Notes: a model not told the origin generated them from the sequence alone. A stretch of 64,000 nt of DNA from Schauerella aestuarii (GCF_009866805.1 NZ_SIZW01000041.1:806001-870000); one strand, 5' to 3'. Positions 16,443 through 24,665 are shown, counted from the first letter of the stretch. Made by a program: numbers and translations.

Positions 16443-17426
16443 CTAATGTGGGTGCATGGATATGCCCAGATCGCTGTAGACCTGCTGCAATGCTTCCATA
16501 GAGAGTGCAAGCGGCCACTTATTGGCCGTGTCTCTGTCGTGATGCACCAACCAGTACGCCAATACGCTGATTGGCTGTAACCAGAATGGATCTGCAGAGT
16601 GCCGGTAGTTGCGAATGTTTTGCGCAAGATAATCATTCTCTGACAGGAATGATGAGACCTTGCGAGTTACGTCCGCTGGAAGCTCGGAGCGCAGTTCTTC
16701 AATGACGAAGCGATTCAGTTGCACGTCAACAGGCTCATCGAGACTGTGGACTTGAGAGCTATAGATATTCGCGAGTCCTTCAAGGACTCCGTCGATGCTC
16801 GCTGAATCTTCGCGTAAGAGGCGCATTGTTTCGCAGAGGAGGTGATCTGCGGTTTCCATGAGGGCCATGCTACTTGCGGCGTAACGAATGGCGCCAGGAG
16901 GAACCTTGCCGGTCGCTTTGTAAATACTATCATGCACCATTTCAGCGTAGGCGTGTTGCAGTAGAGTTCGTATCTGCACCTCGCATGTGAGACCGGCCGG
17001 TACTGTTACACCATTCAGCGTCTGCTCGGCCTTGGACCTGACGAGATAGTGACGAGACTGGTACTGGAAACGTTCGGGATCGGCAGCCATCTCAAGATCA
17101 GGGTCTCGAGACAGTTCGAACGTCCAACTCGGTTCGGCTTCTAGAAGTGTGCCGAGTTCTTGCACATCAGTAGAAAGCAGGGTGATGAAGCGAACACCCG
17201 CGAGATCGGTCAGTTGCACCAAAGGGTCGGTGTAACCTTTACGTTGAATTTTCGAAAGGGCAGACGCCACCTCTTTCACTCGCCCAGTTGCGAACTGTAG
17301 CGACGTCTCCCGCGACATCGTAACCTTCGCTCTTGCTTCGAGCGTGGCTCTCACCCATATCTCCCACTCGACTAGTGCAGGCCTGAGAGTAGTGAGTTGA
17401 CCGCGTAGCTCAGTCCAATCAATCAT
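16443..17426 (-). CDS. RelA/SpoT-domain nucleotide pyrophosphokinase
   Basis: The 327-residue protein carries a RelA/SpoT synthetase domain at about residues 35-172. Visible motifs are R49-V-K and K59 in the ATP-binding region, D74LAGVR, Y122-x-S-x-H126 (nucleotide-stacking G-loop) and E149VQIRT with a following helix containing H158 and H165. All key positions are present, so it is predicted to be active. There is no HD hydrolase, TGS or ACT domain, but a C-terminal helical region of about 150 residues follows. It starts by ATGA overlap with the NA37-like gene. It may make (p)ppGpp, (pp)pApp or pyrophosphorylate tRNA, as known for small alarmone synthetases and toxSAS; which one cannot be told. 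Confidence 0.82.
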   Translation of the reverse strand: MIDWTELRGQLTTLRPALVEWEIWVRATLEARAKVTMSRETSLQFATGRVKEVASALSKIQRKGYTDPLVQLTDLAGVRFITLLSTDVQELGTLLEAEPSWTFELSRDPDLEMAADPERFQYQSRHYLVRSKAEQTLNGVTVPAGLTCEVQIRTLLQHAYAEMVHDSIYKATGKVPPGAIRYAASSMALMETADHLLCETMRLLREDSASIDGVLEGLANIYSSQVHSLDEPVDVQLNRFVIEELRSELPADVTRKVSSFLSENDYLAQNIRNYRHSADPFWLQPISVLAYWLVHHDRDTANKWPLALSMEALQQVYSDLGISMHPH

Positions 17427-18514
17427 GTGTACGACGTAACGACGCCCTTGATTTCAATCTTAGTGTAGCCGTCGACAACTTCGCCGATACGCACCAAATC
17501 CTCGAACTTGCCGTCCGGCGGAGCCTTCACTTCCACGCCGGTGCTAAATTTTGTGGATGGTGGTTTTCGAAGGACATATTTGATGTATTCCAGATCTTTC
17601 GCTACCGCGTTGTCCGGAAATCCATGAGTTCGCAGCGCCTGTAAATATTCGCCCTGCAGTTTCTCCGCGAGATGCTCTTTTGCGAATTCATCGGCATTGA
17701 TAGTTGCCGCGTTGCTTCTTAGGGTTGTGCGCAACGCCTCTCTGAGACTTATCTTTTCGTCATTGCTGAGTTCGGCGCAGTTCGATATGAACGATTTGCT
17801 CTGCTCGTAAAAAATCCGGGTTTTTTCGCGATTGCTTTCTAACACCGCCATACCTAGAAATGCATCATAAAAGTAGGATGCAGGGCGGGCAGTTTCTTTG
17901 TTGTTGAAGAGATGGTCGAACAAGAAGCACCGGAAATGCGCGGCGTCGACGATGCCGTCGGGGCCTGGCTTCATGGGGCCAATCTGTACTAAGAGTCCAA
18001 CCTTGTACAGCCGCTGAGTTGCTGAGAGAAGCATGCGCTTAACAACTTGGAGCATCAGTTTGCCGTCTTTCTCGACCGCGTTGAAGCCTTTATCCGTCTC
18101 TGCTTTGATAGCGGCTATGAAGCGATTCGCCGGGTGTCCAACCGTCCCCGAAATCAGTATTAATATGCCACCGGGCCAGCGTGTGCTTGTGTGAGCTGCT
18201 TGAAGTTTGATAGCCAATTGCTGCGACCCAAGGACAAAGTCGGCGTCATCGGCGTTCAGCATCTTGGCTGCAATTTGAGCAAAGTCATCGCTTGTGTTGC
18301 GCGCAATCGCCGTCTCCACGCCATGAGATCGACTACCAAGCGCTTCGGTTAAGCGCTGCTGCACTAAAGCCTTAGCGTCGCCCTCATCGTCGTTTAGCTC
18401 TAGCAAAGATCCACTGAGCTTTGGCTCCATCACCGGCAACGCGTTGTTTTTCGCAAACACCGTGTGAGCGATCAACTGGTTAATTGTTATCGCTTTAAAT
18501 TCGAATGCGGACAT
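17423..18514 (-). CDS. NA37/NdpA-like nucleoid-associated protein
   Basis: The 363-residue protein has features of the 37-kDa nucleoid-associated family (YejK/NdpA): a DFVLGSQQLAIKL helix, PGGILILISG strand, FIAAIKAE (132-139), RLYKVG (168-173), and YFYDAFLGM (214-222) followed by TRIFYE. NA37 proteins are thought to bind nucleic acid, with little known mechanism. It is the first gene of a two-gene operon with the RelA/SpoT-domain protein (4-base overlap), so the two probably work together. It might sense, restrain or recruit the synthetase. Family assignment is from motif memory and is moderately sure. Confidence 0.6.
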   Translation of the reverse strand: MSAFEFKAITINQLIAHTVFAKNNALPVMEPKLSGSLLELNDDEGDAKALVQQRLTEALGSRSHGVETAIARNTSDDFAQIAAKMLNADDADFVLGSQQLAIKLQAAHTSTRWPGGILILISGTVGHPANRFIAAIKAETDKGFNAVEKDGKLMLQVVKRMLLSATQRLYKVGLLVQIGPMKPGPDGIVDAAHFRCFLFDHLFNNKETARPASYFYDAFLGMAVLESNREKTRIFYEQSKSFISNCAELSNDEKISLREALRTTLRSNAATINADEFAKEHLAEKLQGEYLQALRTHGFPDNAVAKDLEYIKYVLRKPPSTKFSTGVEVKAPPDGKFEDLVRIGEVVDGYTKIEIKGVVTSYT

Positions 18515-18876
18515 GTAGGATGGAGTCTGTCTGGGGGCGTTGGGGGCAATAGGCGCGACATCAGCCTAATCATTTTGGCTGAAATTAACATCTATTTACA
18601 CTGCGCGCACTTATTAAACGTCCATCGCCGTGACGGAATTTGTGACAGCGGCCGCAAAATAGCCCCAATTTACGACACCTCTCACTGGGGCGGAACGTCG
18701 CGAATTGGCGTTAATTAGCGGTTGCACAGATTCGATTCCTGTCGGGCGCACCAAGTTTTCCAGCAGTGTCTCAGGGTTATGAAACCCGTTTGTGAAGACT
18801 TGCTCTTTGCAGCACGCGGCAGTTGCGATGATTCAGGCGCAATGGCCGAATCACCATCATCGTCAGCCGATACCCC
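18515..18876. other. Non-coding interval: operon leader, attachment site, chromosome junction
   Basis: This 362-base gap holds the upstream region of the NA37-RelA operon (18515-18720), the tRNA-derived attachment site (18721-18753) and a short chromosomal stretch before the first chromosomal gene. The first part is more A/T-rich than the flanks and should contain the promoter of the - strand operon, but no confident -35/-10 pair or ribosome site was found. In 18754-18876 there is a short GGTT/AACC hairpin near 18774-18787 and nothing else recognised. Confidence 0.6.
18721..18753 (+). other. Right attachment site: 3' end of a tRNA gene
   Basis: The sequence reads as T-arm loop TTCGATT, T-stem strand CCTGT, acceptor strand CGGGCGC, discriminator A and CCA (18751-18753). 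The upstream 76 bases contain no matching GCGCCCG acceptor strand, so only the 3' end is present. The 5' T-stem side reads ACAGA, one base off the ACAGG that would pair fully, so the conserved core probably starts near the T-loop. The GGGCGC acceptor fits an arginine tRNA of this group, but identity cannot be set without the anticodon. It marks prophage integration. Confidence 0.85.
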
Positions 18877-19137
18877 TCACTCGATAAAGCGCATCAGCCG
18901 CAACGCATTTTCGCGCGCGGTCGCCATCTCGACCACGACATCGATCGACAAGGTGCGAAAGCGCTCCGCTTCGCCCACTGCCACTTTGAATGCGTCGACT
19001 TGCGAAAGCTTGTCGTGGAATGGGCTGGGTTGCTCGAGTTCCTCGGTCGCACGCACGCCAATCCTGTTGCAGGCCTCCAGAAGAATATTCAGGGCATCGC
19101 CAAGTTCGTCGTATGTGGGGGGATCGCGGTCTGACAT
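18877..19137 (-). CDS. Conserved-looking hypothetical protein
   Basis: An 86-residue acidic, helix-rich protein with no recognised motif. ATG 19137 (MSDRDPP) is taken as the start; a longer frame to 19206 enters low-quality sequence. It is the first chromosomal gene beyond the prophage. It contains one Cys and no membrane segment. No function can be suggested. Confidence 0.5.
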   Translation of the reverse strand: MSDRDPPTYDELGDALNILLEACNRIGVRATEELEQPSPFHDKLSQVDAFKVAVGEAERFRTLSIDVVVEMATARENALRLMRFIE

Positions 19138-19209
19138 GGGGTCCTTTATAGAAAATAGCGTCGCTGGCGCATAGATGCGCCTACGATACCGTTCCACGTA
19201 GCCCAACGC

Positions 19210-19236
19210 AAAAAAAAGCCCGCGCGATGCGGGCTT
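19210..19236 (-). terminator. Intrinsic terminator downstream of the hemerythrin gene
   Basis: On the - strand GCCCGC pairs with GCGGGC around a 5-base loop and is followed by an uninterrupted T run (the A run at 19210-19217 on +). It lies 44 bases after the stop of the hemerythrin-domain gene. Confidence 0.85.
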
Positions 19237-19279
19237 CTAGTCTTCGATGTCGATCGTGCCACCGATCCTTCTGCACCAC

Positions 19280-19723
19280 TCAATCGGCGTGTTTGGCCTT
19301 CGAGTAGTCGGACCGATATTTGGTCGCCAAGCTCGTCTTCTGTTTTTCGTCGAGCACCTTGCCTGCCGTTTGAAAAAAACCGTGTTCTTCCTCTTCCAGG
19401 TGGTGATGCACCTTCTCGCTCAACTTCTTCGCTTGCGCAATCCACGACGGACTCGACGGGTCGGTTTTCTCGAGTTCTTCGATCATCTCGTCGATCTCGT
19501 GATGTTCGGCGATGCCGTGCCGCGACAGGGATATGCCCACATCGGTGCCCATCATCGGTGCATAGAAGTGCCGGTCCTCGGCCAGTTCGTGCGCCGACAG
19601 CTCTTCTTTCAATTCCTTGAAAAGCTGATGGCGTTCAGTCGAATCGCCGCTCGTTTCAAGCACACGTTTGACGAGATTGCGTTGAATCTCATGGCTTTCG
19701 CGAAGCGCTTCAAAGATCGTCAT
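19280..19723 (-). CDS. Hemerythrin domain-containing protein
   Basis: The 147-residue, all-helical protein has the spaced His/Glu ligands of a hemerythrin-like di-iron centre: H11 in the first helix, H45 and E49 in ELSAHELAED, H74/H75 in IAEHHEID, and H107-H109 with downstream glutamates. Such proteins bind O2, NO or iron, or act in oxidative stress responses. It is monocistronic, with a strong terminator after it. The start is at ATG 19723. Confidence 0.85.
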   Translation of the reverse strand: MTIFEALRESHEIQRNLVKRVLETSGDSTERHQLFKELKEELSAHELAEDRHFYAPMMGTDVGISLSRHGIAEHHEIDEMIEELEKTDPSSPSWIAQAKKLSEKVHHHLEEEEHGFFQTAGKVLDEKQKTSLATKYRSDYSKAKHAD

Positions 19724-19781
19724 GATGGTGAGTTCCCGTTTTTATGTGTCCACGGATGAGCATGTGGCGTTCCCGCCAGGC

Positions 19782-20645
19782 TCACTCGAATCCGTAGAGC
19801 CGCGCCGGATTCGCCACCAGCAATGCCTGCAGCACATGGCCGTCACTGAACCAATCTCGCACTTCCTCACTGAGCCGCGCGGCGCCGATCTGGCGATAGG
19901 CGCTGACTTCCGTTGCTCGGCGTCCGGGTTCGCGATTGGTGTGCGGCCAGTCGCTGGCCCAGAGTATTCGCGCGTCATTGGCATCCGCAAAAGCATGCGC
20001 CAGCTTGCGGACGCCGTCGGCATGCCGGCTGTCGGTGTCCACGCGATACGACGCCGACAATTTCACGTACGCGCGACCGCTTGCCACCAGGGCGATGATC
20101 GCTTTGGCACGCGGATCGTCGGGCGAAGTGGATGCGGGGATCATCGCGAAGTGATCCAGCACGATGGGCACGTCGAGCGGTGGCAGATTGGCGGCGGCCG
20201 CTGCCATGGCGTCCAGTCCCGAATAGATCTGGATGTGCCAGCCCAACGGCGCAATGCGTGCGCCCCAATGCTGCAACGCCTGGCCGATCGCATGGGGATC
20301 GCTCGCGCCCACGCTCTCGAGGTTGATGCGCAACCCGCGCACCCCTTGTTCGTGCAGGGTGCTCAGCGCCTCGTCATCGATATCGCGCTCCACCACTGCC
20401 ACGCCGCGCGCCGCACCGTTCATGCGCGCCATCGCATCCAGCATGCAGCGGTTGTCGCTGCCGTAGATGCTGGGTTGAACGATCACCGCACGCGTTGCAC
20501 CGACGGCGCCCATATGCGCACGCAAGTCGTCCACCGATGCCGGCCCGGGGGTGTAGTGCCGGTCGGCCAGCATCGGATAGTCAGTTAGCGAACCGACGAT
20601 GTGAACGTGGCAATCGCAGGTTCCCTCGGGCAGCGGTGTGGTCAT
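19782..20645 (-). CDS. Amidohydrolase family 2 protein, lactonase-like
   Basis: The 287-residue TIM-barrel-type hydrolase has the metal-binding H13-x-H15 (TCDCHVHIVG), a conserved core HFAMIP near the middle and the late catalytic-type D in LWASDWPHTN. It most resembles 2-pyrone-4,6-dicarboxylate lactonase (LigI)-like enzymes. It probably hydrolyses a cyclic ester or decarboxylates an acid in the pathway fed by the upstream genes. ATG 20645 is chosen because the metal motif then lies near the N-terminus; the open frame to 20909 runs through spacer. It is the last gene of the GntR-Bug-Bug-dehydrogenase operon, after a 100-base gap. Confidence 0.82.
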   Translation of the reverse strand: MTTPLPEGTCDCHVHIVGSLTDYPMLADRHYTPGPASVDDLRAHMGAVGATRAVIVQPSIYGSDNRCMLDAMARMNGAARGVAVVERDIDDEALSTLHEQGVRGLRINLESVGASDPHAIGQALQHWGARIAPLGWHIQIYSGLDAMAAAAANLPPLDVPIVLDHFAMIPASTSPDDPRAKAIIALVASGRAYVKLSASYRVDTDSRHADGVRKLAHAFADANDARILWASDWPHTNREPGRRATEVSAYRQIGAARLSEEVRDWFSDGHVLQALLVANPARLYGFE

Positions 20646-20745
20646 CGTGATGCAGCCTTCAGGTAATGGTGCTTCCACTGCAACGCCGCCTCTGGGCAGA
20701 GGCGATGCAGCCTGACGCCGCCGGCAGGAAACGAGGCCGTCATCG

Positions 20746-21807
20746 TTACGCGGCCTGCAGGCGTGCAACGAACGCTGCACCGGCTTCGCGTGTGCCGAGT
20801 GAACCGCCCACGTCGCGCGTGCATTCGCCAGCTGCGATGGCATCCGCAATGGTGCGGTCGATGGCGGCAGCCGCGTCGATGAACGCCTGCTTGCCGTTGC
20901 GTTGGCCATACCAGCCCAGCAGCATGCCGGCCGACAGGATCAAGGAGATCGGATTGGCGATGTTTTGGCCGGCAATGTCGGGCGCAGAACCGTGCGCGGC
21001 TTGCCCCATGGCATAGTCGCTGCCGGCATTCAGCGAGCCGCCCAAGCCCAGGCTGCCGGAGAGTTCGGCGGTGAGGTCGGAGAGGATGTCGCCAAACATA
21101 TTCGTGGTGACGATCACATCGTACTTTTGCGGGGCGCGCACCACGTGGGCCATCATCGCGTCCACGATCACGTCGTCGATTGCGACGTCGGGAAACTCGC
21201 GGCCGATACGTTGGCAGGCATCGATGAACATGCCGTCGCCGATCTTGAGCACGTTGGCCTTGTGCACGATGGTGACGTGTTTTTTTCGCGTCATGGCGAG
21301 CTCGAAGGCCGAGCGGGCAATGCGTTCGCAACACTGGCGGGTAATGCGGCGCAGCGACACCACCACGTCTGGCGTGATGAGCATTTCGCTGCCGCCCGAT
21401 TCGACGTTGCGGTCGGCGTAAAAGCCTTCCGTGTTTTCACGTACGACGACAAGATCGAATTCGCCCAGGCGCGCGGTCATGCCTGGGTATGTGCGAGCAG
21501 GGCGGATGTTCGCGTGCAGATCCAGGCTTTTGCGAAAATACTTGGACGGATTGATCTCGCCGCGGGCCTCATCCTTGAAGTCGTAGGTGGCCATGGGCCC
21601 GAGCATCAAGCCATCGGCGGCTTTCACTTTCGCGAGCAACTCGGGCGTGACGGTGGCGCCGTGACGCTTCAGGCTCTCGTGACCCGCAATATCGTGATCG
21701 AGGTCGAGGTTCAAGCCAAACCGGTGCGATGCGGCTTGCAGCACGTCTACGGTGACGGCCATGGTTTCGGGGCCAATACCATCACCCGGCAATACGACGA
21801 TCTTCAT
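20746..21807 (-). CDS. Isocitrate/isopropylmalate dehydrogenase family protein
   Basis: The 353-residue protein belongs to the beta-decarboxylating dehydrogenases: LPGDGIGPE at the N-terminus, RENTEGFYAD, the catalytic-type TIVHKANVLK and the metal-binding DxxxxxxD of TTNMFGDILSDLTAEL. Residues after GSAPDIAGQNIANP close the nucleotide site. It oxidises and decarboxylates a 2-hydroxy acid (isopropylmalate, isocitrate, tartrate or similar) with NAD(P). leuB itself is unlikely, because neighbours are Bug receptors and a lactonase-like hydrolase rather than leuCD. Substrate is unassigned. Confidence 0.85.
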   Translation of the reverse strand: MKIVVLPGDGIGPETMAVTVDVLQAASHRFGLNLDLDHDIAGHESLKRHGATVTPELLAKVKAADGLMLGPMATYDFKDEARGEINPSKYFRKSLDLHANIRPARTYPGMTARLGEFDLVVVRENTEGFYADRNVESGGSEMLITPDVVVSLRRITRQCCERIARSAFELAMTRKKHVTIVHKANVLKIGDGMFIDACQRIGREFPDVAIDDVIVDAMMAHVVRAPQKYDVIVTTNMFGDILSDLTAELSGSLGLGGSLNAGSDYAMGQAAHGSAPDIAGQNIANPISLILSAGMLLGWYGQRNGKQAFIDAAAAIDRTIADAIAAGECTRDVGGSLGTREAGAAFVARLQAA

Positions 21808-21838
21808 AACGCTTTCCTTTTTTATCGAGCCTGAATAA

Positions 21839-22843
21839 CTACTCTACCTTGATGCCGGTGGCCTGCACCAAGCCCTTGTATTTCTCTGCTTCGCTTTTCA
21901 CGAACGCGGCAAACTCCGCCGGCGTATTCGCGCGCACGGTGGTGCCGTCATCGGCAAAGCGATTATTGATGGCAGGATCCGCGAGGATGCTGTTCACTTG
22001 CTTGTTGAGTGCGTCGATTACGCTATCCGGGGTTTTTGCCGGTACGAAAAAGCCGCCCCACAAACTGAATTGAAATCCGGGCGCTGCCGTCTCGGCGATC
22101 GTGGGCACATCTTTCAGTGCTGCGATGCGTTGGGGCGTGGACACCGCCAATGCCTTGAGCTTGCCGGACTTCACATGCGGCATCACGGCGGAGGCGCTGG
22201 AGAAGAAAAAGTCGACGTGGCCGCCGAGCAGATCCGACATGGCCTGGCCCGCGCCTTTGTAAGGCACATGCACCATGCTCACCTTGGCGGCAAGCCCCAG
22301 TGCGGCTGCGGCCAAATGACCCGGCGTGGCCGTGCCCGACGACGCATACGAAATCGCATCCGGCTTGGCGCGCGCTGCCTCGATCAACGCCGCGATGGTG
22401 GGATAGGGCGATTTTTCGGGCACCGCGAGCACGAGCGGCGAATCGCCCACCAGCACTACCGGTACGAGATCCACCAAGGGGTCGTATCCCAGGTCTTTGA
22501 CGACAAATTGGTTGACGGCGATTTCGCCGGTTTGGCCCATCATCAGCGTGTAGCCATCGGCGGGCGCACGCGCCACCAGCCGTGCACCGATCGCGCCCGA
22601 TGCCCCAGGCCGATTTTCGACGACGTAAGTCTGCTTGAGCGCGGCGCCCAAGCGTTCGCCCACGATGCGCGCAAACACATCGCCTTGGCCGCCCGGTGCA
22701 TAAGGCACGATGACCGTGACGGGTTTGGCGGGATACGCGTCGGCGGCATGCGCGCCGTGCCATGCGGTGGTCAAGGCCGCGCCTGCCGCAGCCATCAGCA
22801 GCTTGCGGCGCAAGGGATCGAGCGCTGAATCGATGTGATGCAT
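21839..22843 (-). CDS. Bug-family (TctC) solute-binding protein
   Basis: The 334-residue periplasmic receptor has a twin-basic signal (PLRRKLLMAAAG, cleaved after GAHA), then the Bug signature KPVTVIVPYAPGGQGDVFAR and a second-lobe VHVPYKGAGQAMSDLLGG. Bug proteins bind carboxylates and pair with tripartite tricarboxylate transporters or act as sensors. ATG 22843 is preferred because GGAG sits just ahead; upstream in-frame codons extend to 22969. It is 31 bases before the dehydrogenase gene and 19 after a second Bug gene, with no membrane subunit beside it. Confidence 0.9.
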   Translation of the reverse strand: MHHIDSALDPLRRKLLMAAAGAALTTAWHGAHAADAYPAKPVTVIVPYAPGGQGDVFARIVGERLGAALKQTYVVENRPGASGAIGARLVARAPADGYTLMMGQTGEIAVNQFVVKDLGYDPLVDLVPVVLVGDSPLVLAVPEKSPYPTIAALIEAARAKPDAISYASSGTATPGHLAAAALGLAAKVSMVHVPYKGAGQAMSDLLGGHVDFFFSSASAVMPHVKSGKLKALAVSTPQRIAALKDVPTIAETAAPGFQFSLWGGFFVPAKTPDSVIDALNKQVNSILADPAINNRFADDGTTVRANTPAEFAAFVKSEAEKYKGLVQATGIKVE

Positions 22844-22862
22844 GGTTGTCTCCATCATCGTT

Positions 22863-23834
22863 CTAGTTAAGCTGCATGCCCGATTGCTTGACCACGCCGC
22901 GCCACAACGCCAGTTCGCTCGAGAGCGTGCGGCCGAAGTCGGCGGGCGTGGCTTTGATCGGGTCGGCACCTTCGTGCGTCAGGCGATCGCGCACCAGATC
23001 GGCTGACGCTGCGTCGTTGACGGCGGTGTTGAGCTTGTCCACCACGGCGGCCGGCGTGCCCGCAGGTGCCAGCACGCCCCACCACGTGGAGATATCGAAG
23101 TCGGCAATGCCGGCTTCTGCCATCGTGGGCGTATCGGGAAAGAGACGCGACCGTTGCGCGCTGGTGACAGCCAAGAGATTCACGCGCTTATCGGTGATCT
23201 GCGTGAGGATCGTGGGCACCGTGGCAAAGAATACTTGCACGCGTCCGGCCAGCAGATCGATTGTGGCGGGACCGCTGCCTTTGTAAGGCACATGCGTCAT
23301 TTTCACGTTCGCCTTCTGTGCGAAGCGTTCACCTGCAAGGTGGTTGATGCTGCCCGCGCCAGCCGAGCAGAAATTCACTTCCTCGCTCGAGGCCGCCGCA
23401 GCCTTTCGCAGATCGGCGATCGAGCCGATACCCGATTGCTTGCTGGCGACTACCAAGAGCGGACCCCGGCCGATCATCGCCACCGGGGCAAACGATTTCT
23501 CGACGTCGTACGAACTCGTCACTTCGGCCGCAGCATTGGTGACGAACGTCGACGTCGCGAACAACAGCGTATAGCCATCCGGTTGCGCCTTGGCGACCAG
23601 GTTGGCGCCGATCGAACCGCCACCGCCGCCGCGGTTCTCGACGACCACCGGCTGGCCGAGTTTGTCCGACAGCGTGCGTGCCATGTCGCGCGCGATGCTG
23701 TCGGTGCCGCCGCCGGCCGCGAACGGCACGACCAGCGTGATGGGGCGGGTGGGGAAGCTTTGCGCCATCGCACCGACGGGCAGCAGCAGTGCGGCCGCCA
23801 GCAAGGGGATGGACTTCAGGGTGAAGCGCTGCAT
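22863..23834 (-). CDS. Bug-family (TctC) solute-binding protein
   Basis: The 323-residue receptor has a Sec signal (cleaved after AMA-QSFP), the Bug hallmark RPITLVVPFAAGGGTDSIAR and a glycine-rich VENRGGGGGSIGANLVAKA loop, with HVPYKGSGPATIDLLAG in the second lobe. It is clearly divergent from its neighbour, so the pair are ancient paralogues rather than a recent duplication. It is the second gene of the operon, 40 bases after the GntR regulator. Confidence 0.92.
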   Translation of the reverse strand: MQRFTLKSIPLLAAALLLPVGAMAQSFPTRPITLVVPFAAGGGTDSIARDMARTLSDKLGQPVVVENRGGGGGSIGANLVAKAQPDGYTLLFATSTFVTNAAAEVTSSYDVEKSFAPVAMIGRGPLLVVASKQSGIGSIADLRKAAAASSEEVNFCSAGAGSINHLAGERFAQKANVKMTHVPYKGSGPATIDLLAGRVQVFFATVPTILTQITDKRVNLLAVTSAQRSRLFPDTPTMAEAGIADFDISTWWGVLAPAGTPAAVVDKLNTAVNDAASADLVRDRLTHEGADPIKATPADFGRTLSSELALWRGVVKQSGMQLN

Positions 23835-23874
23835 GTGGGTTGTCTCCTCTTATGGGCTTCTTGGAAAAACGGGG

Positions 23875-24507
23875 CTAGCGTTGCCGCAGCATCTTCAGGC
23901 GTTCGAGCAGCGCCTGGTGAATATGCTGTTGGGCCGCGTGTGACGCGCGCTGCGCGTCGCGGCTGCGGATGGCGGCGACGATGTCCAAATGTTCTTGCAT
24001 GGCGATGCGGGCGCGTTCAGGCGAACTGAGCGTGCTCCGGCCAAGCAGGTAAGTGGTGTCGGTAAGCGATTGCAGCGAGCGAATGAGATGGCGGTTGTGC
24101 GCGGCGGTGTACACCGCCGCATGAAACTTGAGATTGGTCGCCACGGGGTCGCCGTTCTCACCCTCATGCAAGATGGCCTCCATGTTGTCGATCTCGGCTG
24201 CCGTGGCGTGCTGGGCCGCAAATGCAGCGGCCGCGCCTTCGAGCACCTCACGCATCGCGTAGAGCTCACTGACGTCCTGCTGGTCCATCGTGGTCACGAC
24301 CAGACCACGGCCGGGTTCGTGAGTGAGAAGGCCTTCGTCGTGGATGCGCTTGAGCGCTTCGCGTACCGGGGTTCGACCCATGTCGAGCAGCGACGCCACC
24401 TCGATTTCGCGCAGGCGATCGCTGGGCGCAAACGCACCGGCAAAGATGCGCTGCTTGATTTCGTTATAGGCGGCGTAGGCCTGCGAATTGGCTTTGGCGA
24501 TGGGCAC
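23875..24507 (-). CDS. GntR-family transcriptional regulator (FCD/FadR subfamily)
   Basis: The 210-residue protein has an N-terminal winged helix (YNEIKQRIFAGAFAPSDRLRE, then GRTPVREALKRI as recognition helix) and an all-helical FCD effector domain (residues about 80-200) with D/H residues able to bind a metal. It is probably a repressor relieved by a carboxylate related to the operon's substrate. It heads the operon with Bug, Bug, dehydrogenase and amidohydrolase. A TGTAT-N8-ATACA inverted repeat lies 28 bases upstream of its start, a likely operator. Confidence 0.88.
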   Translation of the reverse strand: MPIAKANSQAYAAYNEIKQRIFAGAFAPSDRLREIEVASLLDMGRTPVREALKRIHDEGLLTHEPGRGLVVTTMDQQDVSELYAMREVLEGAAAAFAAQHATAAEIDNMEAILHEGENGDPVATNLKFHAAVYTAAHNRHLIRSLQSLTDTTYLLGRSTLSSPERARIAMQEHLDIVAAIRSRDAQRASHAAQQHIHQALLERLKMLRQR

Positions 24508-24535
24508 GGAGCGCGGTCTCGATTCGTTTTATTTA

Positions 24536-24553
24536 TGTATATCTTTGCATACA
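24536..24553. promoter_or_regulatory. Probable GntR operator (TGTAT-N8-ATACA)
   Basis: TGTAT (24536-24540) and ATACA (24549-24553) form an inverted repeat in an A/T-rich island immediately upstream of the GntR-led operon. FCD regulators commonly bind short palindromes with TGTATACA-like halves. It would overlap the promoter and give autoregulation. Confidence 0.6.
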
Positions 24554-24570
24554 AAAAATAAAGACGCAAG

Positions 24571-24591
24571 AAAATGCCGTGATGTCACGGC
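24571..24591 (-). terminator. Terminator of the Bcr/CflA transporter gene
   Basis: GCCGTGA and TCACGGC (24576-24591) form a perfect 7-bp stem with a 2-base gap, followed on the - strand by ATTTTC. It lies between the exporter gene and the GntR operon, which both read leftward, and should separate the two. Confidence 0.65.
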
Positions 24592-24665
24592 GTATCACCG
24601 GGTGTGCGCGTGATGGTGTGCTGCCTCGAATGCAGCGGTGCTGCCCGTGCGTGCGTATGTCGCCC

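Larger units (their letters stand above)
1..18753. mobile_element. Right portion of a lambda-like siphoprophage
   Basis: A run of + strand phage genes (head-tail joining, tail, fibre, lysis) is followed by a short - strand cargo block and a partial tRNA 3' end at 18721-18753 that serves as the right attachment site. Gene order follows lambda/HK97-type siphoviruses. The capsid, packaging, replication, repressor and integrase genes are not in the window and must lie to the left. The intact tRNA copy is expected at the unseen left end. No coding damage is visible in the structural genes, so the element may be intact, but this cannot be judged from the right part alone. Confidence 0.93.

Noticed and set aside
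18464-18718. 84-codon + strand frame upstream of the attachment site
   Set aside because: It begins inside the NA37-like gene on the other strand, has no ribosome site and no recognisable features.
1-18753. Diversity-generating retroelement, as in Bordetella phage BPP-1
   Set aside because: No reverse transcriptase, template repeat or variable repeat pair was seen around the fibre genes.
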